A stretch of 16,412 nt of DNA from Candidatus Baldrarchaeota archaeon (GTDB lineage Archaea > Asgardarchaeota > Baldrarchaeia > Baldrarchaeales > DXJG01). Location of the stretch: NCBI GenBank assembly GCA_030587435.1, contig JAUQZC010000171.1:1-16412 (forward strand), given 5' to 3'. Positions 1-6,513 of the stretch are shown piece by piece (position 1 is the stretch's first letter; each line of letters starts with the position of its first letter). Below the pieces are notes generated by a model that saw only the letters and a program-made list of their open reading frames with translations, searched no databases and was not told the origin of the DNA. A program made the position numbers and the translations under genes.

Positions 1-129
1 ATGGACAGTGTTGGAAGGTTAATGCACCCTGACCTCAAAGAAACTGCACGCGGAGGAATAGCAACAACACCAACAGGCGAGAAAATTAGAGAAAAGTGTT
101 CAGGGAAGGAAGTTTATAAATCAAAATAA
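1..129 (+). CDS. C-terminal end of probable iron-sulfur L-serine dehydratase (partial)
   Basis: Frame 1 is open from the window edge to a TAA at 127-129 and gives 42 residues. The segment LKETARGGIATTPTGEKI resembles the conserved C-terminal end of iron-sulfur L-serine ammonia-lyases, which carry a KETxxGGLA-type motif; these enzymes deaminate serine to pyruvate and ammonia. The codon at position 1 is ATG, but this is probably internal, because the visible peptide is only a tail and has no ribosome-binding site in the window. The family call rests on one short motif recalled from memory, so it is tentative. No terminator hairpin is evident after the stop. Confidence 0.5.
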   Translation: MDSVGRLMHPDLKETARGGIATTPTGEKIREKCSGKEVYKSK

Positions 130-181
130 CATACATTACTGTTGTTGGCATTGTTATTACATGTTACAAACTATGAATAAC

Positions 182-252
182 GTTAAATATTTTGTTGCAT
201 AGTATTTTAACGGTGGTAGTGAGGAGGATACTCCTTGCTCAGAAAAGGGGGT
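182..252 (+). promoter_or_regulatory. Promoter and leader of the GTPase gene
   Basis: A TATA-like run GTTAAATATTTT lies at about 183-194. The leader contains a perfect 5-bp hairpin, AGGAG (222-226), loop GATA, CTCCT (231-235). Because AGGAG is itself Shine-Dalgarno-like, this hairpin would hide a distal ribosome-binding sequence. The proximal site used for the GTG start at 257 is probably GGGGGT at 247-252, four bases upstream. There is no other in-frame start codon between the stop at 200-202 and 257. Confidence 0.45.
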
Positions 253-256
253 AAAC

Positions 257-1003
257 GTGACGCAGAGAAGCTTTTTGTTTAAAATAGTCTTAATTGGCGA
301 TGGTGCTGTTGGGAAAACATCTCTAAGAAGGAGATGGATGGGAGAAGCCTTCGAAGTAAACTACATTTTCACAATAGGTTGTGACTTCGCAATAAAAGAA
401 TTTCAATTCGACAAAGACATTAAAGTTAAATTACAAATTTGGGACCTCGGCGGTCAGCCTCACTTTAAAGAGGTTAGAAAAGCATTTTACGTAGGTGCTT
501 CTGGAGGAATAGTGCTTTACGATGTTACAAATAGAGAAAGCTTTAAAAACGTTAAAATGTGGGTCGCAGAACTCATAAAACATACAAAAAAGAAAGTGCC
601 AGTAGTTATTGTTGGAAACAAAATAGATCTAAGGATAAATGAAGGAGATTACATATCTACGTCGGAAGGCCTAAAACTTAAACGTCAAATAGTCAAAGAA
701 TTTGGAGTTAAAGCTCTCTTTTCGGAAACAAGCGCGAAAACAGGTGAAAATGTAGATAAGGTCTTTAGAGGAATTACTGCCCTACTACTACAAGAACTAG
801 GTGTAATTAAACCTGTTACAACGGAATCCATGATTGATGAAAGATATGCAAATCTCCTAACAGAAATCTGCAAACTACTCGGATTAAACGAGGAAACTTG
901 GAAAGACGCGCCAGAATATGTATTAGACACTTTGAAACGTGTTTTGAAAGGAAAAATCAGCACAGAGAATAGTTATAGTGAAGCTCTTGGCTTTACAGAA
1001 TAG
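257..1003 (+). CDS. Ras/Rab-like small GTPase
   Basis: This 248-residue protein has all the G motifs of a Ras-superfamily GTPase: P-loop GDGAVGKT at residues 14-21, a switch I threonine at T39, G3 as WDLGGQ at 62-67, G4 NKID at 121-124 and G5 ETSAK at 157-161. Such proteins bind and hydrolyse GTP and act as molecular switches. The G3 sequence DLGGQ replaces the classical DTAGQ, and Gln67 sits at the usual catalytic Gln position. After the G domain (to about residue 183) comes a helical extension of about 65 residues. There is no C-terminal cysteine for prenylation, so membrane attachment would need a partner. The GTG start is supported by GGGGGT at 247-252. It lies next to a winged-helix gene and opposite a longin-like gene, a pairing often seen for archaeal GTPases. 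The GTPase call is firm; its cellular role is unknown. Confidence 0.93.
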   Translation: MTQRSFLFKIVLIGDGAVGKTSLRRRWMGEAFEVNYIFTIGCDFAIKEFQFDKDIKVKLQIWDLGGQPHFKEVRKAFYVGASGGIVLYDVTNRESFKNVKMWVAELIKHTKKKVPVVIVGNKIDLRINEGDYISTSEGLKLKRQIVKEFGVKALFSETSAKTGENVDKVFRGITALLLQELGVIKPVTTESMIDERYANLLTEICKLLGLNEETWKDAPEYVLDTLKRVLKGKISTENSYSEALGFTE

Positions 1004-1051
1004 ACATTATTTAACGTTATTAGTGAAAAATTGGGCATGGTCTTTTATCCA

Positions 1052-1100
1052 TTAAACTTTAATATGTTCACAATAACTATCTTCTTGTTCTATTGGAGGT
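1052..1100 (+). promoter_or_regulatory. Promoter and ribosome-binding site before the winged-helix gene
   Basis: A TATA-like AAACTTTAATA at about 1053-1063 would place transcription initiation near 1087. A full GGAGGT follows at 1095-1100. This argues against translation starting at TTG 1031 or ATG 1037, which lie upstream of the predicted transcript start. The best-spaced start after GGAGGT is TTG 1108, but that frame stops after eight codons. The long frame has GTG 1115 and ATG 1121. Confidence 0.4.
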
Positions 1101-1120
1101 GGGTATTTTGGCAGGTGGAT

Positions 1121-1510
1121 ATGTTTGGTTATAGAAACGAACAAAAAGATTCAGCTACATTAAATTCTCTAGTTCTAAAATCCTTTGAGACCGAATTTAC
1201 CTATAAAGATTCGATTTTTGATGAACTTCTCAGAGTTCTGGTAAAAGTTTGTAGGCATAGATTAACAGAGAAGCAAAAAAGAGTTCTTCTTCACCTATAC
1301 GAGGCAAAATACGAAAACTACACTTTTTCCAGACTGGCCCTAAACTTATCTAAAAAACTTAAAATGCCGTTGAGCACAGTGAAATACATTCTAAGAACTT
1401 TAAGAGAATGTGGACTAATTTTAGCAGGAAACCAGTACAATAAGGGATGTTTAGCAAGGCTTTCACCCATAGGTGAAATCGTAGCTCAAGAACTCTATAG
1501 AGGAACATAA
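1121..1510 (+). CDS. Winged-helix DNA-binding protein
   Basis: From ATG 1121 the product is 129 residues. The C-terminal half, from about LTEKQKRVLLHLYEA to the end, reads as a winged helix: a first helix, a second helix with FSRLALNLSKKL, the recognition helix PLSTVKYILRTLRECGLI, and a wing reaching SPIGEIVAQEL. The family is not identifiable; it resembles the MarR/ArsR/PadR-like winged helices common in archaea. The N-terminal 45 residues are not recognised. The frame stays open back to TTG 1031 and would add a hydrophobic segment (FYPLNFNMFTITIFLFYW), but the promoter and GGAGGT position suggest that this is untranslated leader. GTG 1115 is an alternative start. It lies 117 bp after the GTPase on the same strand and may be its regulator; that is inferred from context only. 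Confidence 0.7.
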   Translation: MFGYRNEQKDSATLNSLVLKSFETEFTYKDSIFDELLRVLVKVCRHRLTEKQKRVLLHLYEAKYENYTFSRLALNLSKKLKMPLSTVKYILRTLRECGLILAGNQYNKGCLARLSPIGEIVAQELYRGT

Positions 1511-1552
1511 CATAAAGATCCTACTCGATATGGATGAAAACAGTATTTTCCG

Positions 1553-1572
1553 ATTCTAAGTATACTTAGAAT
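1553..1572. repeat. Perfect 20-bp palindrome at a convergent gene junction
   Basis: ATTCTAAGTA (1553-1562) is followed directly by its exact reverse complement TACTTAGAAT (1563-1572). It spans the stop codon of the minus-strand membrane-protein gene and lies 43 bp after the winged-helix gene. It could be a dimeric repressor site or a bidirectional processing/termination signal; the sequence does not decide between them. Confidence 0.6.
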
Positions 1573-1861
1573 ATGTGATTGCAATGTTTAGAAAGGCTAA
1601 CGCTATAATTGCTAGGGGGAAAAGAATTGACAATGCATATAGCAGGTTTGAATACCAGAGCTCCATGGAACCTAAGAATTCAAATTGCTGTTGTAAAAAC
1701 ATGGAAATAGAAAGAATCATGCCAACTAGACATGCCACTGCTATCAACATGTAATTTTTTGAAATTTTACTTCCAGAAAGAGTGGAAGATATGGAGAAAC
1801 TGCAGACCATCAAAATAAAATATATTATGGCCAGAATAATAGGTACGCTATCAACCAGCAC
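1556..1861 (-). CDS. Small integral membrane protein of unknown function
   Basis: The 101-residue product is almost wholly hydrophobic. It has segments at about residues 6-28 (IILAIIYFILMVCSF), 37-60 (YMLIAVACLVGMILSISMF) and a long one at about 68-97 (NLLYALSILFPLAIIALAF) that could be one long or two short membrane passes. I recognise no family. The GTG start at 1861 is preceded on the minus strand by GAGGTGGT with good spacing, which supports a real gene. It follows the longin-like gene by only 18 bp, and its ribosome-binding site fills that gap, so the two are probably cotranscribed. A membrane partner beside a GTPase and a longin-like protein is suggestive, but its function is unknown. 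Confidence 0.65.
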   Translation of the reverse strand: MLVDSVPIILAIIYFILMVCSFSISSTLSGSKISKNYMLIAVACLVGMILSISMFLQQQFEFLGSMELWYSNLLYALSILFPLAIIALAFLNIAITYSKYT

Positions 1862-1879
1862 TTTACACCACCTCTAATT

Positions 1880-2935
1880 TCAAATTGCGTGCAACCTTTT
1901 TACTTCCACTTTATTTTTTAGAACAGTTTCTTCCTCTATTTTTCTCCAACATTTAATAGAAGCTTTCCCAAGTAAAGGATTAAAATACTTGGTGAAGGCT
2001 ATGCCTATGTATTCTACAACTTCTAAAATCTCAGATGGTGCACAATGCCATGCCAATCTTCTAACATCTCTAAACTCTATATTACCATTATGTACCTCTA
2101 TAAGTTCATTTAGAGGCTTAACAATTTCGGTCAAAAACTTCTTACCTATTTTTGTTCCTAGTATTTCCTGAATGGTTTGAAGCAGTTTATAAATAGCGTC
2201 CTTACCGATCTCAACAATTTTTTGTAAGGGGCGAACAATATCTACATCGACGAGACCGACTTTTGCGAGGTCCTTTATTCTGGCAATTGCCTCATCTACA
2301 CTTATTCCAGCTTCTTTAGCTACTTCTTCTATCGTTTTATGACCATCTATTGAAGCAAAAAGAGGCCAGAAATCTCTACTAATTTTAACATCTTCCTCAA
2401 CCCTCTTCTTTAATATGGGAACATGATAAGGTTTAAGCGTTAAAACCCATAATATTTTCTCTATATCCTCCTCAAAAGAATCAAAAACCGCAACATTCCC
2501 ATTCCAATTCCTAAGAGCTTCTCCATATTTTTCTTCAAATTTTTCAACTAATGTTCTTAACGCCTCTCTTGAAAGCTTGTCCTCGTAATCTACTAAAAGC
2601 GCACATACAGTGTTTTCTCCGCTTTCAAGCATGATCTTCATACCCTCTGCATCTATGCTTCTTAAGGCACTCTTCTGTTCCGGTGATATCTCCCTTACGA
2701 AAGAGGATACCGCTGTTAGAAATCCTGATATTAGATTTGGTTCAACTTTACTTGATGCGTAGGTCTTGGTAAATAAGGGTACACCGTTGCGATTTATGAT
2801 GAAAAGAGCATAGATACGAGGCAACTGTGCCACCTCTTTACACACTTTATAGAAATCTTCCCCTTTAAAATTTCTCTTTAAAACAAGCTGAACACAAAAT
2901 ATATCTACTCTAGAGAATTGTGGTAACATAATCAC
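1880..2935 (-). CDS. Longin/roadblock-like protein with winged-helix domain
   Basis: The product has 351 residues. Residues about 40-160 (IYALFIINRNGVPLFTKTY, then helices, then VCALLVDYEDKLSREAL and VFDSFEEDIEKIL) have the alternating strand-helix pattern of longin/roadblock folds, the adaptor domains that bind small GTPases in eukaryotes and archaea. Residues about 190-236 (SIDGHKTIEEVAKEAGISVDEAIARIKDLAKVGLV) form a clear winged-helix motif. Residues about 240-330 are helical and unrecognised. No signal peptide is seen. The frame begins at GTG 2935, but ATG 2929 is equally likely; neither has a Shine-Dalgarno site, which suggests a leaderless transcript from the 46-bp divergent gap shared with mptA. 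The fold call comes from pattern recognition without a search, so it is moderate; the gene itself is secure. Confidence 0.72.
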   Translation of the reverse strand: MIMLPQFSRVDIFCVQLVLKRNFKGEDFYKVCKEVAQLPRIYALFIINRNGVPLFTKTYASSKVEPNLISGFLTAVSSFVREISPEQKSALRSIDAEGMKIMLESGENTVCALLVDYEDKLSREALRTLVEKFEEKYGEALRNWNGNVAVFDSFEEDIEKILWVLTLKPYHVPILKKRVEEDVKISRDFWPLFASIDGHKTIEEVAKEAGISVDEAIARIKDLAKVGLVDVDIVRPLQKIVEIGKDAIYKLLQTIQEILGTKIGKKFLTEIVKPLNELIEVHNGNIEFRDVRRLAWHCAPSEILEVVEYIGIAFTKYFNPLLGKASIKCWRKIEEETVLKNKVEVKRLHAI

Positions 2936-2981
2936 TAAATCTACTACTATGGCTCATAAGCGGCGTTGAATTTCCAAGAGA

Positions 2982-3926
2982 GTGACGGTAATGGAAAGAT
3001 ATAGGGACATACACAAGTTAATGCCTTCCGTTAGACTGAAAATAAATAGAGTTGGAGTTAAAGGCGTAAGAAAACAGCTTGTCAGAGAATGCAACGGAAA
3101 ATTGGAAGTATTAAATGTGAAAATTGACGCTTACATAGATATCCCAGCCACCTTGAAAGGAGCTCACATCTCTAGGAATCTGGAGGCAATAAACGAAATA
3201 ATAGAGGAATCAATAAAAGGAAAAATACATAATCTTGAAGATTTCTGCGTAGAGTTAGCTAAAAAACTATTGGAAAAACATGAGTATGCTTCAAATTCAG
3301 AGGTTACTTTGGCGGCAGAGTATCCAGTAAATAAAAAGACTCCTGTAACAGGCTTTTCAACGCAGCAAATGTATAAAATACATGTAGGTGCTTTTGTCTG
3401 GAAGGAAAACAATGAGATAAAAGTTAGAAAACAAATAGGTGTTGAAATTGAAGGCCTAACGGTTTGTCCCTGTGCACAGGAGCTTGTGAAAAATCATGTC
3501 AGACGAACGCTTCTAAATATAAATTTACGTGAAGACCTTGTGAACACAATTATAGAAATAATACCGATAGCGTCCCATTTGCAGCGAGGAAAAGCACTTC
3601 TTATAGTTCACGTGTGGGAACATGAAAAAGTTGATTTTAAAGATTTAATTGAGATCGTTGAATCGTCGTTTAGCTCACCTATATATGATCTTTTAAAACG
3701 ATCAGACGAACGGCAACTTATATTAAATGCTCATAGAAATCCGAAGTTTGCTGAAGATGTTGTTCGAACAATGCTAAAAAACTTTCTAGAGAAGTATGGA
3801 GGCAAACTTTCAGATGACACACTTCTAATAGCTCAGCAAGAAAGTTATGAATCGGTTCATGGACATAATGTTTATGCTGAAAGAATCTTAACACTCAGAG
3901 AGCTTAAGGAAGAGGTAAACGGGTGA
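2982..3926 (+). CDS. mptA: GTP cyclohydrolase IB / IV (MptA, FolE2 family)
   Basis: This 314-residue enzyme matches the archaeal MptA/FolE2 family, metal-dependent GTP cyclohydrolases that open the GTP imidazole ring. They supply precursors for archaeosine and for tetrahydromethanopterin or folate. Visible signatures are KGAHISRN at residues 59-66, the catalytic-cysteine motif TVCPCAQE at 160-167, SHLQRGKA at 198-205, HRNPKFAEDVVR at 251-262 and ESYESVHGHNVYAER near the C terminus (287-301). Length is normal for the family. GTG 2982 opens the frame; ATG 2991 (MERYRDIH) is an equally plausible start nearer the family N terminus. Its stop codon at 3924-3926 overlaps GGTGA at 3922-3926, the ribosome-binding site of queD, so the two are very likely an operon with coupled translation. 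Confidence 0.93.
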   Translation: MTVMERYRDIHKLMPSVRLKINRVGVKGVRKQLVRECNGKLEVLNVKIDAYIDIPATLKGAHISRNLEAINEIIEESIKGKIHNLEDFCVELAKKLLEKHEYASNSEVTLAAEYPVNKKTPVTGFSTQQMYKIHVGAFVWKENNEIKVRKQIGVEIEGLTVCPCAQELVKNHVRRTLLNINLREDLVNTIIEIIPIASHLQRGKALLIVHVWEHEKVDFKDLIEIVESSFSSPIYDLLKRSDERQLILNAHRNPKFAEDVVRTMLKNFLEKYGGKLSDDTLLIAQQESYESVHGHNVYAERILTLRELKEEVNG

Positions 3927-3932
3927 CTTAAA

Positions 3933-4415
3933 ATGTACGGTTTAAAGGTTGGAGGATTTAAAATAAAGTTTTCATCAGCTCATTTTCTTGTGGGCCACCC
4001 CAAGTGTGGACGTTTACATGGACATAACTGGCTGGTTACAGTTGAATTCAAGGGGAAAATAGGAGAAGATGGAATGATTGTGGATTTTATAGATGTTAAA
4101 AAATATTTAAAAGAAATTATCGAGCCCTTAGACCATAAACTTCTAATACCCGTCGCGTCTCCCGGTGTAAACGTTAAAATCGAAAAAAATAAGGTAGAAC
4201 TTGAACAAGGAGGCAAAAGATACATTCTACCAAAAGAAGACGTATGCCTCCTACCGTTAAAAGCCATAACCTGCGAAACACTGGCAAAATACATCTATGA
4301 TAAAATTAAAAGTAAATACGGAAACCTATTGATGAAAGTTTATGTTTCAGAAGATATTGGTGTCGAAGCAAGTTACTTCCAATCTCCTTCCTTCCAATCT
4401 CTCTCTGACCAGTAA
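3933..4415 (+). CDS. queD: 6-carboxy-tetrahydropterin synthase, QueD-type
   Basis: The 160-residue product belongs to the 6-pyruvoyl-tetrahydropterin synthase/QueD family. Zinc ligands are H17 (SSAHF) plus H29 and H31 (LHGHNW). The spacing C25-x3-H29-G-H31 is the CxxxHGH form typical of QueD rather than the ExxHGH form of PTPS-III. Other family signatures are GMIVDFIDVKKYL, LDHKLL and the C-terminal SEDIGVEASY. QueD makes 6-carboxy-5,6,7,8-tetrahydropterin on the way to preQ0, which archaea insert into tRNA as archaeosine. The start at ATG 3933 follows GGTGA with a 6-base spacer. After the usual family end (ASY) comes an extra tail with a tandem 5-residue repeat, FQSPS/FQSLS, from a 15-bp duplication. 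The IS607 element begins 38 bp after the stop. Confidence 0.88.
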   Translation: MYGLKVGGFKIKFSSAHFLVGHPKCGRLHGHNWLVTVEFKGKIGEDGMIVDFIDVKKYLKEIIEPLDHKLLIPVASPGVNVKIEKNKVELEQGGKRYILPKEDVCLLPLKAITCETLAKYIYDKIKSKYGNLLMKVYVSEDIGVEASYFQSPSFQSLSDQ

Positions 4416-4436
4416 GTACCAGTCAGTCTAGGGCAA

Positions 4437-4453
4437 CCTAATACAATATTAGG
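4437..4453. repeat. Short perfect hairpin at the insertion target
   Basis: CCTAATA (4437-4443), loop CAA, TATTAGG (4447-4453) form a perfect 7-bp stem 22 bp after the queD stop. It ends exactly at the GG (4452-4453) that marks the IS607 junction. It may be part of the preferred target or a weak queD processing signal. Confidence 0.5.
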
Positions 4454-4492
4454 GGTTCAGCGTATGTGAGTTTTTGTGAGTTCACATACGCT
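4454..4492 (-). ncRNA. Predicted 3' end of the TnpB omega-RNA
   Basis: On the minus strand AGCGTATGTGA (4492-4482), a 12-base loop and TCACATACGCT (4469-4459) make a perfect 11-bp stem that overlaps the tnpB stop codon. It is followed by GAACC and then the element boundary. In TnpB systems the guide RNA scaffold comes from the 3' end of tnpB and its end, with the guide being the flanking host sequence. Position and shape fit. The 5' end of this RNA cannot be placed from sequence, so only the terminal stem is given. Confidence 0.5.
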
Positions 4493-5803
4493 TTGGTGTT
4501 CATCGACCTCAACTCCCTCTGGGTTCATTGGGAGTATGTCATTGGTCTTGCACTCTATTGGGGTAACCCCTCTTCCTCTTTTCATTTGCATCTTCCACAG
4601 AGGGATCATCTTTTTAATCACCACTCTGTTGAAGATGCTTGGAGAGGAAGGAAAACCCCTCATCCTTAGATAGAGGTTAATAGCTCCACATAACTGTCTA
4701 TCTAAAACCAAACCACATTTCTTACACTTAACTACCTGCCCCTTTCGGAGCTTCAACATGCGGTCTCCACACATGGGGCAAGTAGAAGAAGTTCCTCTCG
4801 GATCAATATCAGCTCTAACTCCAAAAGCTTTATACTTCATGAACTGAATTGCTTGTTTCCAATTCTGCTTAGAAATTACTCTGTTATGGGTTCTTCTACC
4901 GTTATACATTCCTTGTTTTTCCAAGTCTTCGAAACCGTGCTCGTAATCCTTGAACTCTTTAGCAAGTTTAGTAGTCAGCTTGTGTAGAAAGTCTTTAACT
5001 CTATTTCTTTCTCTCTGCGAGTATTTTTTCATCAATCTTTTAGCTGTCTTAGGTTTTTTCTTAACTAACGACTGAATCTTTCTTCTCTTGTTTTCGTAAA
5101 TTATGTGCAAAGTGTAGAGGGGTTTCAAATCAACTTTAATCCACCCTCTATTGTAGAATCCATCCATACTAAGTAGATTTAAGTCCCACGCAATCTTCTT
5201 GGATGGATTAACAGAGCTAACTGCGGTTCTGAATGTTAGTATTAGTTCATCTTCCTTTAGTATTAGTTCTCCCAAATCGCAACCTTCAACTCTTTTCCTG
5301 AACCAAGCTTTCGACAAATCAAATTCCAAATAGATTTCTCTCGGCTTAACAGTTATTCTTATTTTGTTGTTTCTGTAAACATAAAGTGTCTCCTTAACCC
5401 TTACAAACTTCCTTTTAACTATTGGCTTGTTTTTCCCTCTTCTCCCTTTAAGGTAGTTTTTTCTCCAAGAGTTTACGATCGAGTAAGCTACCTTTATAGC
5501 TGAATCAACGTAATGTGAAGCATGGCCCCAGTTTTTCAACAATTCATTTCTTAGATTCCTCTTAAACTCTCTTGACTTTGGAATTATAGGTATCAATCGT
5601 TTAACATAGTAACACTTCTTTATTCTCTTCTTCCCCTGTCTAACTAAATAGTAGTTTCTCTGTTTCTTCTCAATCCACTCTATGCTCTCCCAAATTATGT
5701 TTATTGCTTTTTGGAGAAGACATCTGTAGCTATTTAGAAAGTATTTGATATTATAGTTGTGCTTTATTTTGTAGCTAAGGATCACGTATGAGCTGTTTTG
5801 CAC
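4457..5803 (-). CDS. tnpB: TnpB, RNA-guided nuclease family protein of IS607
   Basis: TnpB proteins are RuvC-type nucleases guided by omega-RNA and are ancestors of Cas12. Numbered from the furthest upstream in-frame codon (TTG 5857, 466 residues), RuvC-I is [10 protein letters not shown] with D225, RuvC-II is FEDLEKQGM with E310, and the zinc ribbon is CPMC (360-363) and CKKC (378-381). RuvC-III reads [11 protein letters not shown] at 385-395; where most TnpBs have Asp (RD-x-NAA) this one has Gln388, with Asp386 two residues earlier. A C-terminal tail of about 65 residues follows. I place the start at GTG 5803, after GGAAGGT and just before the conserved [13 protein letters not shown] strand; ATG 5842 and TTG 5857 are alternatives. 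Upstream codons overlap the tnpA 3' end. Whether the nuclease is active is uncertain. Confidence 0.9.
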   Translation of the reverse strand: MQNSSYVILSYKIKHNYNIKYFLNSYRCLLQKAINIIWESIEWIEKKQRNYYLVRQGKKRIKKCYYVKRLIPIIPKSREFKRNLRNELLKNWGHASHYVDSAIKVAYSIVNSWRKNYLKGRRGKNKPIVKRKFVRVKETLYVYRNNKIRITVKPREIYLEFDLSKAWFRKRVEGCDLGELILKEDELILTFRTAVSSVNPSKKIAWDLNLLSMDGFYNRGWIKVDLKPLYTLHIIYENKRRKIQSLVKKKPKTAKRLMKKYSQRERNRVKDFLHKLTTKLAKEFKDYEHGFEDLEKQGMYNGRRTHNRVISKQNWKQAIQFMKYKAFGVRADIDPRGTSSTCPMCGDRMLKLRKGQVVKCKKCGLVLDRQLCGAINLYLRMRGFPSSPSIFNRVVIKKMIPLWKMQMKRGRGVTPIECKTNDILPMNPEGVEVDEHQSVCELTKTHIR

Positions 5804-6383
5804 CCTCAACAACCTTCCTATACTTGTGTGATCGCATACCATACAGTTTACCAGCAAAGTGTGAAATAACCGTGATTAAATCCTCAACAAGTTCTTCCTG
5901 CGGCGTCTTCTCCTCCCTATTTATCACCACTATCTCAGTTCCATAACTCTTAAAGAACTCTTCAAGTGTTTTAAATCCAAATCTTGTCAACCTATCTGGA
6001 TAGGCAACTACAACTTTAGAAATCTCTTTATTCATTACCATTTTCAGCAATTTCTGAAAGTTTCTTCTATTCTCTTTCAATCCAGAGCCAATATCCTTCA
6101 AAATCTCTATCTCCCATTCTTTCTCACTAGCATAGTTTTTGATTAGCTCGATCTGTCTCTCCAAATAATCTTTCTGCGTATTCGATGAAACCCTTACATA
6201 TCCAACTATTTTCCTCTCCTCGTGAATTCCAAGAATCCTCTTTATCTCCGATTCGGGAACCCTACGCTTACCGCCAACAGTTCTGACACATCTAATCTTA
6301 CCTTCTCTATCCCACTTCTGAATAGTCTTAACATGAACTCCAAGCAACTTAGATGCTTCCTTCATAGTATATAACCGTTCCAT
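5775..6383 (-). CDS. tnpA: IS607 serine recombinase TnpA
   Basis: This transposase has a MerR-like helix-turn-helix at residues 6-53 ([25 protein letters not shown]), counted from GTG 6389, followed by a small serine recombinase domain. [10 protein letters not shown] at 64-73 carries the probable nucleophile Ser68, and [11 protein letters not shown] carries conserved active-site arginines. The DNA-binding domain is N-terminal, the reverse of classical resolvases and diagnostic of IS607. Length (about 202-204 residues) is normal. I prefer ATG 6383; GTG 6389 is two codons upstream. A TATA-like stretch at about 6413-6424 would start transcription close to the start codon. The last 29 bp of tnpA overlap tnpB from GTG 5803 (83 bp from TTG 5857), a usual arrangement. 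Confidence 0.92.
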   Translation of the reverse strand: MERLYTMKEASKLLGVHVKTIQKWDREGKIRCVRTVGGKRRVPESEIKRILGIHEERKIVGYVRVSSNTQKDYLERQIELIKNYASEKEWEIEILKDIGSGLKENRRNFQKLLKMVMNKEISKVVVAYPDRLTRFGFKTLEEFFKSYGTEIVVINREEKTPQEELVEDLITVISHFAGKLYGMRSHKYRKVVEGAKQLIRDP

Positions 6384-6410
6384 ATTCACTCACTAATATA
6401 CACCAACACT

Positions 6411-6426
6411 CACAAAATATTTAACA
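6411..6426 (-). promoter_or_regulatory. Probable tnpA promoter
   Basis: On the minus strand CTGTTAAATATTTTGTG centres near 6418, about 35 bp before ATG 6383. This spacing suits an archaeal TATA box with a very short leader. Confidence 0.4.
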
Positions 6427-6513
6427 GTTTCGCTAGGCATAACACTATATTTTTTTCATACAATTATAGAATTAGTTTTGCATGTAAGCGTTGAAAAATA
6501 TTAGGTGATAGGT

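Larger units (their letters stand above)
4454..6505 (-). mobile_element. Complete IS607-family insertion sequence
   Basis: The element carries tnpA (MerR-like helix-turn-helix plus serine recombinase) and an overlapping tnpB, in the order and orientation usual for IS607. Both ends show the same 9-bp sequence AATATTAGG (4445-4453 and 6497-6505). Its terminal GG matches the GG core dinucleotide used by IS607 recombinases, which leave no target duplication or inverted repeats. With the crossover at GG the element is 2052 bp; within the 9-bp repeat the exact boundary is ambiguous. Removing it would put queD 46 bp from the downstream DUF362 start and leave AGGTGAT as its ribosome-binding site. Both frames are intact, so insertion may be recent. 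Confidence 0.85.

Noticed and set aside
1031..1120. N-terminal hydrophobic extension of the winged-helix protein from TTG 1031
   Set aside because: A TATA-like box at about 1053-1063 and GGAGGT at 1095-1100 lie inside it, so it is more likely promoter and leader than coding sequence.
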